A DNA stretch of 5,120 bases from Leptospirillum sp. (GTDB lineage: Bacteria; Nitrospirota; Leptospirillia; Leptospirillales; Leptospirillaceae). Shown piece by piece: positions 1-5,120 of the stretch. A model generated the notes under the pieces. The model did no database searches. It had not been told where the DNA came from and saw only the letters and a list, made by a program, of their open reading frames with translations. The translations under genes and the position numbers were made by a program. The number at the start of each line of letters is the position of its first letter. The stretch's first letter is position 1. Location: NCBI GenBank assembly GCA_027346125.1, contig DAIEST010000005.1, positions 1 through 5,120 on the forward strand, read 5' to 3'.

Positions 1-849
1 ATGACGATGCCGACACTGACGCCCCAGACCGTCCCCTGCCCCACCTATTCCCAGCTTTCGATCACTCATGATGCGAATTACCAGATCGACTGGTGCTTCA
101 TGAAGGGGAACCCCCGCCCATGCTTCACGCCCACCATGCTGGAAGACCTCCAGAACTATGCCAATCATCTCTCTCACCAGGCGGACCGGGACGTCAGATA
201 CATGGTCCAGGCCTCAAAGGTCCCGGGAATCTTCAATTACGGAGGGGATCTGAACCTCTTTCGCAATCTCATTTCCCTTCGCGATCGAAGCGCTCTTCTC
301 TCCTATGCGAGATCCTGCATCAACGCCATCTACGGAGGCGTTGCCCACTTCAACAGGGAAATCACTTCCATCGCCCTTGTCCAGGGAGACGCTCTTGGCG
401 GAGGGTTCGAATGCGCCATGGCCTGCGATGTGCTGATTGCAGAAAAACAGGCCCGGATGGGGCTGCCTGAAATTCTTTTCAATCTCTTCCCCGGAATGGG
501 CGCCTACAGTTTCCTTTCCCGCAAGATCGGGCCTGCCAAGGCAGAACGGCTTATTCTGAGCGGATCCATCCTCACGGCGGAAGAACTTCACGAAATGGGT
601 GTCGTGGACGTACTGGCAGAGGAAGGACAGGGAGAACGGGCCGTCTATGAGTACATCCGCAAAGAGAACAAGTTCCGGAACGGGTTTCATGCCATCAGGG
701 AAGTCAAGAAACTCTGCAACCCGGTCTCGTACGAGGAGCTTCTCCAGATCACGGAAATCTGGGTGGATGCCGCGCTGAAACTCGAAGACCGGGATCTTCG
801 CATGATGGATCGGCTGGTTTCCCGTCAATCGGCAAAGCCTGCGGCCTAG
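1..849 (+). CDS. rpfF: RpfF-type DSF synthase (crotonase family)
   Basis: Predicted cytoplasmic enoyl-CoA hydratase/isomerase-fold enzyme that makes DSF-family quorum-sensing signals. The family dehydrates 3-hydroxyacyl-ACP to the cis-2-enoyl form and then releases the free cis-2-unsaturated fatty acid by thioesterase activity. The crotonase core runs from about residue 65 to 210. FNYGGDL (78-84) forms one half of the oxyanion hole and ALGGGFE (131-137) the other. Glu137 and Glu157 (in GLPEILFNLFPGMGAYSF) are 20 residues apart, like the two catalytic glutamates of Xanthomonas RpfF (Glu141/Glu161). The C-terminal ITEIWVD (250-256) and MDRLV are also RpfF signatures not typical of ordinary crotonases. 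The length of 282 aa is close to the usual ~290. The ATG is at base 1 of the window, so its ribosome binding site is not visible and the third-codon ATG remains possible. No RpfC/RpfG sensor pair is in the window; it could lie upstream. The desaturase gene follows on the same strand. Confidence 0.93.
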   Translation: MTMPTLTPQTVPCPTYSQLSITHDANYQIDWCFMKGNPRPCFTPTMLEDLQNYANHLSHQADRDVRYMVQASKVPGIFNYGGDLNLFRNLISLRDRSALLSYARSCINAIYGGVAHFNREITSIALVQGDALGGGFECAMACDVLIAEKQARMGLPEILFNLFPGMGAYSFLSRKIGPAKAERLILSGSILTAEELHEMGVVDVLAEEGQGERAVYEYIRKENKFRNGFHAIREVKKLCNPVSYEELLQITEIWVDAALKLEDRDLRMMDRLVSRQSAKPAA

Positions 850-873
850 GACAAACGGAGAATCCGACCGATT

Positions 874-888
874 TTTCCGGAAATCCCG
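874..888. repeat. 15-base repeat with palindromic core, copy 1
   Basis: TTTCCGGAAATCCCG occurs here and again, identically, at 2106-2120. Its first ten bases are a perfect palindrome. This copy lies 24 bases after the rpfF stop codon and two bases before the hairpin at 891-946. It could be a protein-binding site or the foot of a post-gene structural element. Two copies alone do not prove function. Confidence 0.5.
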
Positions 889-890
889 AC

Positions 891-946
891 GCATGCGGTT
901 TTTGTCCCCCCTCCCTGAACGGTGAGGAGGGACAGAAACCGCATGC
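891..946. other. Long hairpin between rpfF and the desaturase
   Basis: Arms 891-908 and 929-946 pair over 18 bp. The only non-Watson-Crick position is a T·G wobble (902/935), which stays paired in RNA made from the plus strand. After a three-C bulge, TCC (912-914) can pair with GGA (926-928). No T-run follows on either strand, so it is not a standard intrinsic terminator. It sits in the possible 5' leader of the desaturase and covers an in-frame GTG at 922. It could be an mRNA processing or stability element, a Rho-linked or U-tract-free terminator, or a repeat-type extragenic element. Confidence 0.7.
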
Positions 947-989
947 AAAGAACCCTTCCAGGGGATTTCCACAAGATCATCAGGGGACG

Positions 990-995
990 AAGGAG
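990..995 (+). promoter_or_regulatory. Ribosome binding site that sets the desaturase start
   Basis: AAGGAG lies seven bases before the ATG at 1003. The earlier in-frame starts (GTG at 922, ATG at 943) lie inside the hairpin, and the extra residues they add are basic and unlike a desaturase N-terminus. This favours 1003. Confidence 0.75.
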
Positions 996-1002
996 ACTGA
1001 AA

Positions 1003-2073
1003 ATGGCTCAGGATGGGACAAACGCCACAATGGAGCAGAAGATGGACCTGACGAGACTTCCGAAATTGCCGAGAGAGTATTTCGACCGGTCAGGAATCAT
1101 GACAACGCTTTTTCTCGTTTATGCGTTCTGCACATATGCGTTGCCGGTGGCCGCGATCTACTGGATCGTCGGATACAGCCCGTTCAGCGTTTCGGAGAAA
1201 ACCCTGCTGACAGTCGCTCTTGCCTTCGTCGCCCAGCAGGGGCTGCACCTGTTCGGCTGGATCGGGCACGAAGGACTCCATTTCAATCTCGTCCGGAACC
1301 GTCGGCTGAGCGCTTTTCTGGGCCTCTCCTTTTCTTCGATGATCTTCAGTCACATGGGATTCGGTTTTGCCTTGTCGCACTGGAACCATCACCGGTTTGC
1401 CAATCGGCCGGAAGATCCCGACAGGCAGATCTTCGAACAGTTCCACACGGCACTGGAGAGACTTCTGTTTGCGCGTCTGGTTGCGGACTGGCACTATCTC
1501 GTCAACGGAGTTCTTGCCGCATTCGGGAAACTCAAGATCGATACGAAGGGATTCCCCCTGTCACAGAAGGAACAACAGGCAATGGCATGGCTGAATATCC
1601 TCCTGGCTACCGCCTGGGCTGGCGTGTATGCCTGGATGATCTCGATAAACCCGGTCGCCGGACTTGCCGCGATCGCCTTGCCGCACCTGCTCGTCGTTCT
1701 CCTGACTGGACTGAGGCCTTATCTCGAACATGCGGGAACGGAGCCGGAATTGTTCCGGACCTCCAGAACACGGATCTCTCCATTGCTCTCGACCGTCTAC
1801 TTTTTCAACAATTACCATCTGGAGCACCATCTGTACCCGAAGGTTCCCTGCTACAATCTTCCCAGGGTCCACCGGTACCTGAAATCGAAGGGCTACTTTG
1901 AAATGGCAAACTCCTTCATCGAGAAAGGTTCCCTGGCAAACCTCAAGTACTCCACCGCCCGGTTTCAGTATGCCTCTTCCCCTTCAGAAACACTCCGGAC
2001 GCTCGATACGACAATCACAGACTTCGCAGGCGCGGCCAATACTTCCCCGCTTCAAGTGTCTGAAAGGGTGTAG
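1003..2073 (+). CDS. Membrane fatty acid desaturase (three-histidine-box family)
   Basis: Predicted inner-membrane di-iron desaturase of 356 aa that introduces a double bond into a fatty acyl chain using O2 and an electron donor. All three histidine boxes are present: HEGLH (89-93), HWNHH (126-130) and HLEHH (272-276). An additional conserved-looking histidine is in RPYLEHAGT (243). Hydrophobic stretches at about 34-56, 66-85, 104-125 and 196-235 give the usual membrane hairpins with the histidine boxes on the cytoplasmic side. The C-terminal ~40 residues are Ser/Thr-rich and probably disordered. The start is chosen from the AAGGAG site; an in-frame GTG 81 bases upstream would add 27 basic residues. 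The gene lies 153 bp after rpfF on the same strand with no convincing terminator between, so co-transcription is plausible. Its substrate and the position of the double bond cannot be read from the sequence. Some carotenoid-modifying enzymes share these boxes, but the overall layout favours an acyl-lipid desaturase. Confidence 0.88.
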   Translation: MAQDGTNATMEQKMDLTRLPKLPREYFDRSGIMTTLFLVYAFCTYALPVAAIYWIVGYSPFSVSEKTLLTVALAFVAQQGLHLFGWIGHEGLHFNLVRNRRLSAFLGLSFSSMIFSHMGFGFALSHWNHHRFANRPEDPDRQIFEQFHTALERLLFARLVADWHYLVNGVLAAFGKLKIDTKGFPLSQKEQQAMAWLNILLATAWAGVYAWMISINPVAGLAAIALPHLLVVLLTGLRPYLEHAGTEPELFRTSRTRISPLLSTVYFFNNYHLEHHLYPKVPCYNLPRVHRYLKSKGYFEMANSFIEKGSLANLKYSTARFQYASSPSETLRTLDTTITDFAGAANTSPLQVSERV

Positions 2074-2105
2074 CCGGAGCACCGAGCCACAAAAAACTGT
2101 CATCG

Positions 2106-2120
2106 TTTCCGGAAATCCCG
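2106..2120. repeat. 15-base repeat with palindromic core, copy 2
   Basis: Identical to the sequence at 874-888. It lies 32 bases after the desaturase stop codon and three bases before the terminator stem at 2124, so both copies share the order stop codon, repeat, hairpin. Confidence 0.5.
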
Positions 2121-2123
2121 TTC

Positions 2124-2178
2124 GAACCGGAATCGCATCCGATCCTGAGACGGTTCGGAGCGAGTCCGGTTCTTTTTT
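2124..2178 (+). terminator. Intrinsic terminator after the desaturase
   Basis: GAACCGGA (2124-2131) pairs perfectly with TCCGGTTC (2165-2172). The stem continues inward through one A·G mismatch, a T-A pair, CGC/GCG and, after a bulged A, TCCGA/TCGGA, leaving a 12-base loop. Six T residues (2173-2178) follow at once. This is a standard Rho-independent terminator on the plus strand, ending the rpfF-desaturase block. Confidence 0.85.
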
Positions 2179-2403
2179 CACACCGCCCCGCTCCGGACAA
2201 GCACCCATGATTGAAGAAACAGCCGGACATTCCCCTGCCGACGATTGACGATCTCTTCCCCCCGCACCGGTTCGATTCTTCCTTATAAAATCCTCTTGAA
2301 GTATCAGGAAATGACAAGCAAAATGGCTTCAACAAGAAGAAGTCCCGACTTGAAAGTAAAGAATCTGTTCTTTTGACGAAGCGCAAAGCAAGGACAATCC
2401 GGT
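2179..2403. other. Non-coding spacer upstream of the ATPase
   Basis: No convincing gene is seen. The first ~100 bases are GC-rich like the flanks; from about 2280 the sequence becomes noticeably richer in A. A 21-codon reading frame (2311-2376; inner ATG at 2323) is lysine/arginine-rich but lacks a well-spaced ribosome binding site. An AAGGAC site at 2390-2395, eight bases before ATG 2404, serves the ATPase. Confidence 0.6.
2296..2324 (+). promoter_or_regulatory. Weak candidate sigma-70 promoter for the ATPase
   Basis: TTGAAG (2296-2301) and CAAAAT (2319-2324) are separated by 17 bases; each matches four of six consensus positions. It falls in the AT-richer part of the spacer and would give a leader of roughly 70 bases. 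TATAAA at 2284-2289 is an alternative -10-like hexamer but has no good -35 at the right distance. Confidence 0.25.
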
Positions 2404-2742
2404 ATGGATAAGTCAAACAAAAACAGGAGTCCGTTCTATCCGGGACAGCCTGTTCCAGTAGAGCTTTTCACAGGCCGCGAGGGAATCATCGAACGCATCT
2501 TGCTTCGGGGAGCGGGACAAGTCTCACACGGAAAACCCATGGCGTTCTTCATTCAAGGTGAATACGGCATCGGGAAAAGCTCCCTCGCCAGCTTCCTCCA
2601 GAATATCGTGGAAAAAAAATACGCTTTGCATAGCATCTATGTTTCACTGAGTGGAGTCCATGATCTCCAAGGCGTTCCAATGCCGTTCTCCAGGCGACGG
2701 TCAGGTCAGGGGCTTTCGACCCCCGCATTTCGGACAAGATAG
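2404..2742 (+). CDS. ATPase N-terminal fragment (Walker A half)
   Basis: Encodes 112 residues. FTGRE (22-26) and the P-loop GEYGIGKSS (52-60) are intact, followed by the expected IYVSLSG strand (78-84). After residue ~91 the frame turns into a low-quality tail rich in Arg, Ser and Pro, with no resemblance to an ATPase core, and ends at a TAG. The last ~20 residues are therefore out-of-frame read-through. Alone it would bind nucleotide poorly because Walker B is missing. Confidence 0.6.
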   Translation: MDKSNKNRSPFYPGQPVPVELFTGREGIIERILLRGAGQVSHGKPMAFFIQGEYGIGKSSLASFLQNIVEKKYALHSIYVSLSGVHDLQGVPMPFSRRRSGQGLSTPAFRTR

Positions 2743-3605
2743 GAGCGTGGCTATCAAAGTATATCGGGAAGCAGGAATTGTTCGGAGTCAAGATTGATCT
2801 GGAGGCGTTGAGAAACGACTCCCCTTCGATCACTTCTTTCCAGGGAATCCTGGATTTTCTCCGAGAAACACTCGACCGAACAAGAGATCTGGGAATCAAG
2901 GGACTCTTCCTGACATTTGACGAGATCAACGGAATCGCGTCCCAGCCTGAATTTGCAAGCTTTCTCAAAGGCCTGGTGGATCAGAACGCCCTTTCACGAT
3001 CGCCCTTGCCCCTTCTTCTTATGCTTTGCGGGACCGAAGATCGTCGGGTCGAACTCATCAAAAACTCGGAACCCCTTGGAAGGATTTTCGACGTCATAAC
3101 GATCAACCCCATGACATCCTCCGAGATGGAAGACTTCTTCCAGAAGGCGTTCGGGATGAGCCAGATGACGGTCGAAAAAAACGCCCTTTCGACCCTCACA
3201 CATTTTTCGGCGGGTTTTCCCAAGATCATGCAATTGGTCGGCGACATGGCTTACTGGATCGACAACGACCAGATCATCGACGAAAAAGATGCCTCATTGG
3301 CCATCATCGATGCAGCCGAAGACTTTGGAAAAAAATACGTCAATGCCCAAGCATACAAGGCCCTCAAAAGCGAGGATTACAGAAACATTCTGAAAAAGAT
3401 CGGGAAACAAGGTCCCAATCAGATGAGTTTCCAGAAATCGGAGATCGAAAGCCTCCTGACGGAACAAGAAAAGAAGAAATTCCACAACTTTTTGCAGAAG
3501 ATGAAAAAGCTGAACGTCCTGCGACCGGGAGACAACCGTGGCGAATATGTTTTCAACCTTCGCATGGTGAGACTGTATATCTGGCTGCAAACAATCAGGG
3601 CATAG
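2664..3605 (+). CDS. ATPase C-terminal fragment (Walker B half)
   Basis: This frame opens after a TGA at 2661-2663. ATPase-like sequence begins at about 2679 (NAVLQATV, then ISDKIGAWLSKYIG), well upstream of the TTG at 2778, so that TTG is not a natural start. Counted from codon 2778, Walker B LFLTFDE is at residues 43-49 with Asp48 and Glu49, and the sensor-like LMLCGTE at 81-87. The C-terminal ~65 residues (from MSFQKSEIESLL) are lysine-rich and helical and could form a winged helix. There is no ATG or ribosome binding site near its beginning, so it is unlikely to be expressed independently. It ends at TAG 3603-3605. Confidence 0.6.
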   Translation, partial: SPRRSNAVLQATVRSGAFDPRISDKIGAWLSKYIGKQELFGVKIDLEALRNDSPSITSFQGILDFLRETLDRTRDLGIKGLFLTFDEINGIASQPEFASFLKGLVDQNALSRSPLPLLLMLCGTEDRRVELIKNSEPLGRIFDVITINPMTSSEMEDFFQKAFGMSQMTVEKNALSTLTHFSAGFPKIMQLVGDMAYWIDNDQIIDEKDASLAIIDAAEDFGKKYVNAQAYKALKSEDYRNILKKIGKQGPNQMSFQKSEIESLLTEQEKKKFHNFLQKMKKLNVLRPGDNRGEYVFNLRMVRLYIWLQTIRA

Positions 3606-3627
3606 GGCATCATCCGGTACGACAAGA

Positions 3628-3653
3628 GACCGGAGAAACACATCTGTCCGGTC
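3628..3653. terminator. Weak hairpin after the ATPase
   Basis: GACCGGA (3628-3634) pairs with TCCGGTC (3647-3653), a 7-bp stem with a 12-base loop. On the plus strand it is followed by the pyrimidine-rich CCTTCATTCTC, not a clean T-run. It sits 22 bases after the ATPase stop codon, where a terminator is expected. Confidence 0.35.
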
Positions 3654-3673
3654 CCTTCATTCTCACACAAACT

Positions 3674-3713
3674 CCGGACAGGTCGCCCCCGATCCCGGCG
3701 ACAGGACATCCGG
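3674..3713. other. Nested hairpin between convergent genes
   Basis: An inner perfect stem GTCGCC/GGCGAC (3682-3687 with 3697-3702) is enclosed by CCGGA/TCCGG (3674-3678 with 3709-3713). It lies just downstream of the VOC gene stop codon. On the minus strand it is followed by GTTTGTGTG, so it may be an imperfect terminator for that gene. Confidence 0.35.
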
Positions 3714-3738
3714 GCCGAACCGGTTCTTCCCTGGCCCC

Positions 3739-4104
3739 TCAAGCCCTGTGCTCGTGAACCCTGTGCAACGTGACCTGATTCCCTTCGGGATCCTTCACCA
3801 CCGCCATCCGGCAGACCGGCGTGGAAAAAGGCTCAGTCCTGAAGAGATACCCTTTGGTCTTGAGAGCGTTCACCACCCGATCCAGATCGTCGACCTCGAA
3901 CGCGATGCAGCCACCTGCACTTGAACTGGGCTCCACTCCGTCCAGCATGGTGCTCAGGGCGAATGTCCCGCCCGGAAGATCGTACTCGACCCATGCGTTC
4001 TCGAAATCCATGGTCGGAACCAGTCCAAGGTCTTCCTCATAAAACTGGCGGGCACGCGTCATGTTGTGAACAGGATAGACCGTAAAAGCGACAGCCTTGA
4101 TCAT
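3739..4104 (-). CDS. VOC superfamily (glyoxalase-fold) protein
   Basis: A 121-aa single-domain protein of the vicinal oxygen chelate fold, which includes glyoxalase I, bleomycin-resistance proteins and dioxygenases. Two βαβββ modules can be seen: one from AVAFTVYPV (4-12) through the ARQFYEEDLGL helix (18-28), and one from GGCIAFEVDDLDRVVNALKTKG (64-85) to the closing DPEGNQVTLH (105-114). The usual histidine ligand in the first strand is not at its expected place (AFTVYPV), though a His follows at 13. Metal binding and a glyoxalase I activity are therefore uncertain. The start at 4104 is chosen because GGAGG lies four bases upstream; the frame could open at 4179, but the extra 25 residues do not resemble the fold. 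It lies 111 bp downstream of the alcohol dehydrogenase on the same strand and converges with the ATPase. A role in handling reactive carbonyls or toxic small molecules is inferred only from family and neighbour. Confidence 0.85.
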   Translation of the reverse strand: MIKAVAFTVYPVHNMTRARQFYEEDLGLVPTMDFENAWVEYDLPGGTFALSTMLDGVEPSSSAGGCIAFEVDDLDRVVNALKTKGYLFRTEPFSTPVCRMAVVKDPEGNQVTLHRVHEHRA

Positions 4105-4160
4105 CGAACCTCCCCGGAAGCCCTTTCCGAATCGGGCTCCCTCTATCTCTCCGGCAAAAC

Positions 4161-4197
4161 GGGAAGGATCCCCGGACACGCACAGGATCCTTCTCCC
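4161..4197 (-). terminator. Hairpin between dehydrogenase and VOC gene
   Basis: On the minus strand, GGGA(GA)AGGATCC pairs with GGATCCTTCCC; the only imperfection is a two-base bulge. It is followed by GTTTTG, a short T-run. It starts 19 bases after the dehydrogenase stop codon and ends 57 bases before the VOC start. It could terminate, or partly attenuate, transcription from the dehydrogenase into the VOC gene. Confidence 0.45.
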
Positions 4198-4215
4198 ATC
4201 GACTTTCTGGAACCG

Positions 4216-5120
4216 TCAGAGCGTTTTCATATCGATCACAAACCGGTAGCGCACATCGCTGCGAAGCGTCCGCTCGTAAGCTTCCCCGATCTTTTCTACC
4301 GGGATCACCTCGACGTCGGAGGTGATTCCCCTGGCCGCGCAATAATCGAGCATTTCCTGGGTCTCCCGGATTCCGCCGATGACCGAACCGGCCAGCCTGC
4401 GCCGCTTCCCGATCAGGGAGAAGGGATGGATCTCCATCGGCTTCTCCGGAACGCCCAGTATCACCATCAGTCCGTCACGGCGCAGAAGCCCCAGATAGGC
4501 GTTGAAGTCGTGGGGAGCGGAAACCGTATCCAGGATAAAATCCAGCCGGTTCGCCAACGCGGCGAAGTTCCCCGGATCTCTCGTCGCCACGAAATCGTGC
4601 GCACCCAGACGCTTGGCATCCTGAGCCTTCGATTCGGAGGTGCTGAACACCGTGACATGGGCTCCCATCGATGAAGCAAGCTTCACCGCCATGTGTCCCA
4701 GTCCCCCGAGACCGACCACCCCGACCCGGTCTCCCGGCTTGACCCCGAAATGCCGGAGCGGAGAATAGGTCGTGATTCCGGCACACAGGAGCGGCGCCAC
4801 ATGGGACAACGGGAGGTCGGGAGAAACCCGGAGACAGTACTCTTCTTTCACTACGATCCGGGAGGAGTAGCCGCCGAAGGTTGGAGTCCTGCCATCCTTT
4901 TCCACGGCGTTGTAAGTCCAGACGGGAGTGGAGTCGCAGTACTGCTCGACGCCTTCCCGGCAACTTTCGCAGACTCCGCAGGAATCCACGAAGCACCCCA
5001 CTCCGGCCAAATCCCCGACCCTGAATTTCGTGACGGCTTTGCCCACCTGGCTGACCTGGTCGACGATTTCGTGTCCAGGGACCATCGGATAGGTCGAGCC
5101 TCCCCATTCGTTCCGGGCCT
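4216..5120 (-). CDS. yahK: Zinc-dependent alcohol dehydrogenase/aldehyde reductase, YahK-type (partial)
   Basis: Medium-chain dehydrogenase/reductase of the cinnamyl-alcohol-dehydrogenase/YahK group, which usually reduces aldehydes with NADPH in the cytoplasm. The frame stays open to the window edge and reads RNEWGGSTYPMVPGHE, a typical internal segment; roughly 45 N-terminal residues, including the first catalytic zinc cysteine, lie beyond 5120. The ATG at 5085 is therefore internal. Numbered from that Met: GHE (4-6) gives the catalytic-zinc His/Glu; Cys36, Cys39, Cys42 and Cys50 are the structural zinc ligands; Cys101 in LLCAGITTYSPLRH is the third catalytic-zinc ligand; GLGGLG (125-130) is the nucleotide-binding turn; FSTSESK (147-153) favours NADPH. 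The C-terminal GGIRETQEMLDYCAARGI and RYRFVIDMKTL match the family's usual ending. All visible catalytic and structural residues are intact. It probably leads a small minus-strand unit with the VOC gene, although a hairpin lies between them. The natural substrate cannot be read from sequence. Confidence 0.93.
   Translation of the reverse strand, partial: ARNEWGGSTYPMVPGHEIVDQVSQVGKAVTKFRVGDLAGVGCFVDSCGVCESCREGVEQYCDSTPVWTYNAVEKDGRTPTFGGYSSRIVVKEEYCLRVSPDLPLSHVAPLLCAGITTYSPLRHFGVKPGDRVGVVGLGGLGHMAVKLASSMGAHVTVFSTSESKAQDAKRLGAHDFVATRDPGNFAALANRLDFILDTVSAPHDFNAYLGLLRRDGLMVILGVPEKPMEIHPFSLIGKRRRLAGSVIGGIRETQEMLDYCAARGITSDVEVIPVEKIGEAYERTLRSDVRYRFVIDMKTL

Larger units (their letters stand above)
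2404..3605 (+). pseudogene. Frameshifted AAA/STAND-like P-loop ATPase
   Basis: Read with one frame change, this is a single ~400-codon gene for an ATP-binding protein. Order of parts: an N-terminal FTGRE motif as in AAA_16/STAND-type ATPases; Walker A GEYGIGKSS; Walker B LFLTFDE; a sensor-1-like LMLCGTE; a helical lid with an SAGFPKIMQLVG segment; and a charged C-terminus compatible with a winged helix. The first frame carries Walker A and stops at 2742. The second carries Walker B and is open from 2664. The natural crossover is at 2673-2681, where ...DLQGV joins NAVLQATV...; a single missing base would explain it. No canonical slippery heptamer is seen there. The gene is richer in A and AAA lysine codons than its neighbours, which suggests acquisition. 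The specific role is unknown; related ATPases act as regulators, chaperone-like switches or defence components. It has an AAGGAC ribosome binding site eight bases before its ATG. Confidence 0.75.

Noticed and set aside
214..972. Minus-strand open frame of 252 codons over rpfF
   Set aside because: It lies opposite a well-supported RpfF gene, has low-complexity Arg/Gly/Ser-rich composition and no recognisable domain; it is a coding shadow.
922..1002. Upstream GTG start for the desaturase giving 383 residues
   Set aside because: The GTG lies inside the 891-946 hairpin, the added residues are basic and unlike the family, and ATG 1003 has an AAGGAG site at ideal spacing.
2311..2376. 21-codon basic peptide frame as a leader peptide for the ATPase
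   Set aside because: The only AGGA is either directly against the first ATG or 13 bases from the second, and nothing else supports translation.
2015..2416. Minus-strand open frame of 133 codons over the spacer
   Set aside because: It overlaps the desaturase 3' end and runs through the terminator stem; its translation has no recognisable domain and no gene-like character.
2671..2690. Programmed -1 ribosomal frameshift in the ATPase
   Set aside because: No X-XXY-YYZ slippery heptamer and no obvious pseudoknot were found at the crossover; a lost base is simpler.
2778..3605. TTG at 2778 as the true start of an independent gene
   Set aside because: ATPase-like sequence continues in frame for about 33 codons upstream, and no ribosome binding site precedes the TTG.
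3026..3757. Plus-strand open frame of 243 codons overlapping the ATPase and the spacer
   Set aside because: Its Arg/His/Pro-rich translation is typical of an out-of-frame shadow, while the ATPase frame in the same stretch carries the family motifs.
4066..4674. Plus-strand open frame of 202 codons opposite the dehydrogenase
   Set aside because: It is antisense to a strongly supported dehydrogenase and has no recognisable domain.
1..5120. CRISPR array, tRNA, rRNA, insertion sequence or phage signature
   Set aside because: No regularly spaced repeats, tRNA-like cloverleaf, rRNA sequence, transposase or integrase motif was seen on either strand.

Overview
The window is bacterial: compact genes, clear Shine-Dalgarno sites, an intrinsic terminator and moderately high GC. 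It holds five loci. Two plus-strand genes at the left are an RpfF-type DSF (diffusible signal factor) synthase and a membrane fatty acid desaturase. A plus-strand P-loop ATPase in the middle is broken by a frameshift. Two minus-strand genes at the right are a zinc-dependent YahK-type alcohol dehydrogenase that runs off the window edge and a small VOC/glyoxalase-fold protein. DSF synthases are known from Xanthomonas and relatives, from Burkholderia, and from acidophilic Leptospirillum. Moderate GC and divergence from the Xanthomonas protein would fit a Leptospirillum-like host, but that is only an inference.

Positions 1-849 encode the DSF synthase with both catalytic glutamates present. A 153-bp gap follows, with an 18-bp hairpin, and then the desaturase at 1003-2073 (start set by an AAGGAG site). 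The desaturase carries all three histidine boxes. Nothing in the gap is a convincing intrinsic terminator, so the two genes may be co-transcribed, and the desaturase may act on the acyl pool from which the signal is made. A strong intrinsic terminator at 2124-2178 closes this block. A 15-base sequence with a palindromic core occurs after each of the two genes, each time 2-3 bases before a hairpin.

Positions 2179-2403 are non-coding and become AT-richer towards the right. An ATPase locus of about 400 codons follows (2404-3605). Its Walker A half and Walker B half are in different reading frames, with the frame change near 2673-2681. It looks like a pseudogene, a sequencing or assembly error, or, least likely, recoding. 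It is richer in A and in AAA lysine codons than its neighbours and may have been acquired.

Positions 3606-3738 separate convergent genes and contain several small hairpins. The VOC protein (3739-4104, minus) lies downstream of the dehydrogenase (4216-5120, minus, N-terminus outside the window). A hairpin in the 111-bp gap may terminate or attenuate transcription between them. Together they suggest a small carbonyl or aldehyde reduction and detoxification unit.

I saw no tRNA, rRNA, CRISPR array, insertion sequence or phage gene. The most unusual points are the linkage of DSF synthase to a desaturase, the repeated palindrome-plus-hairpin arrangement, and the frameshifted ATPase.
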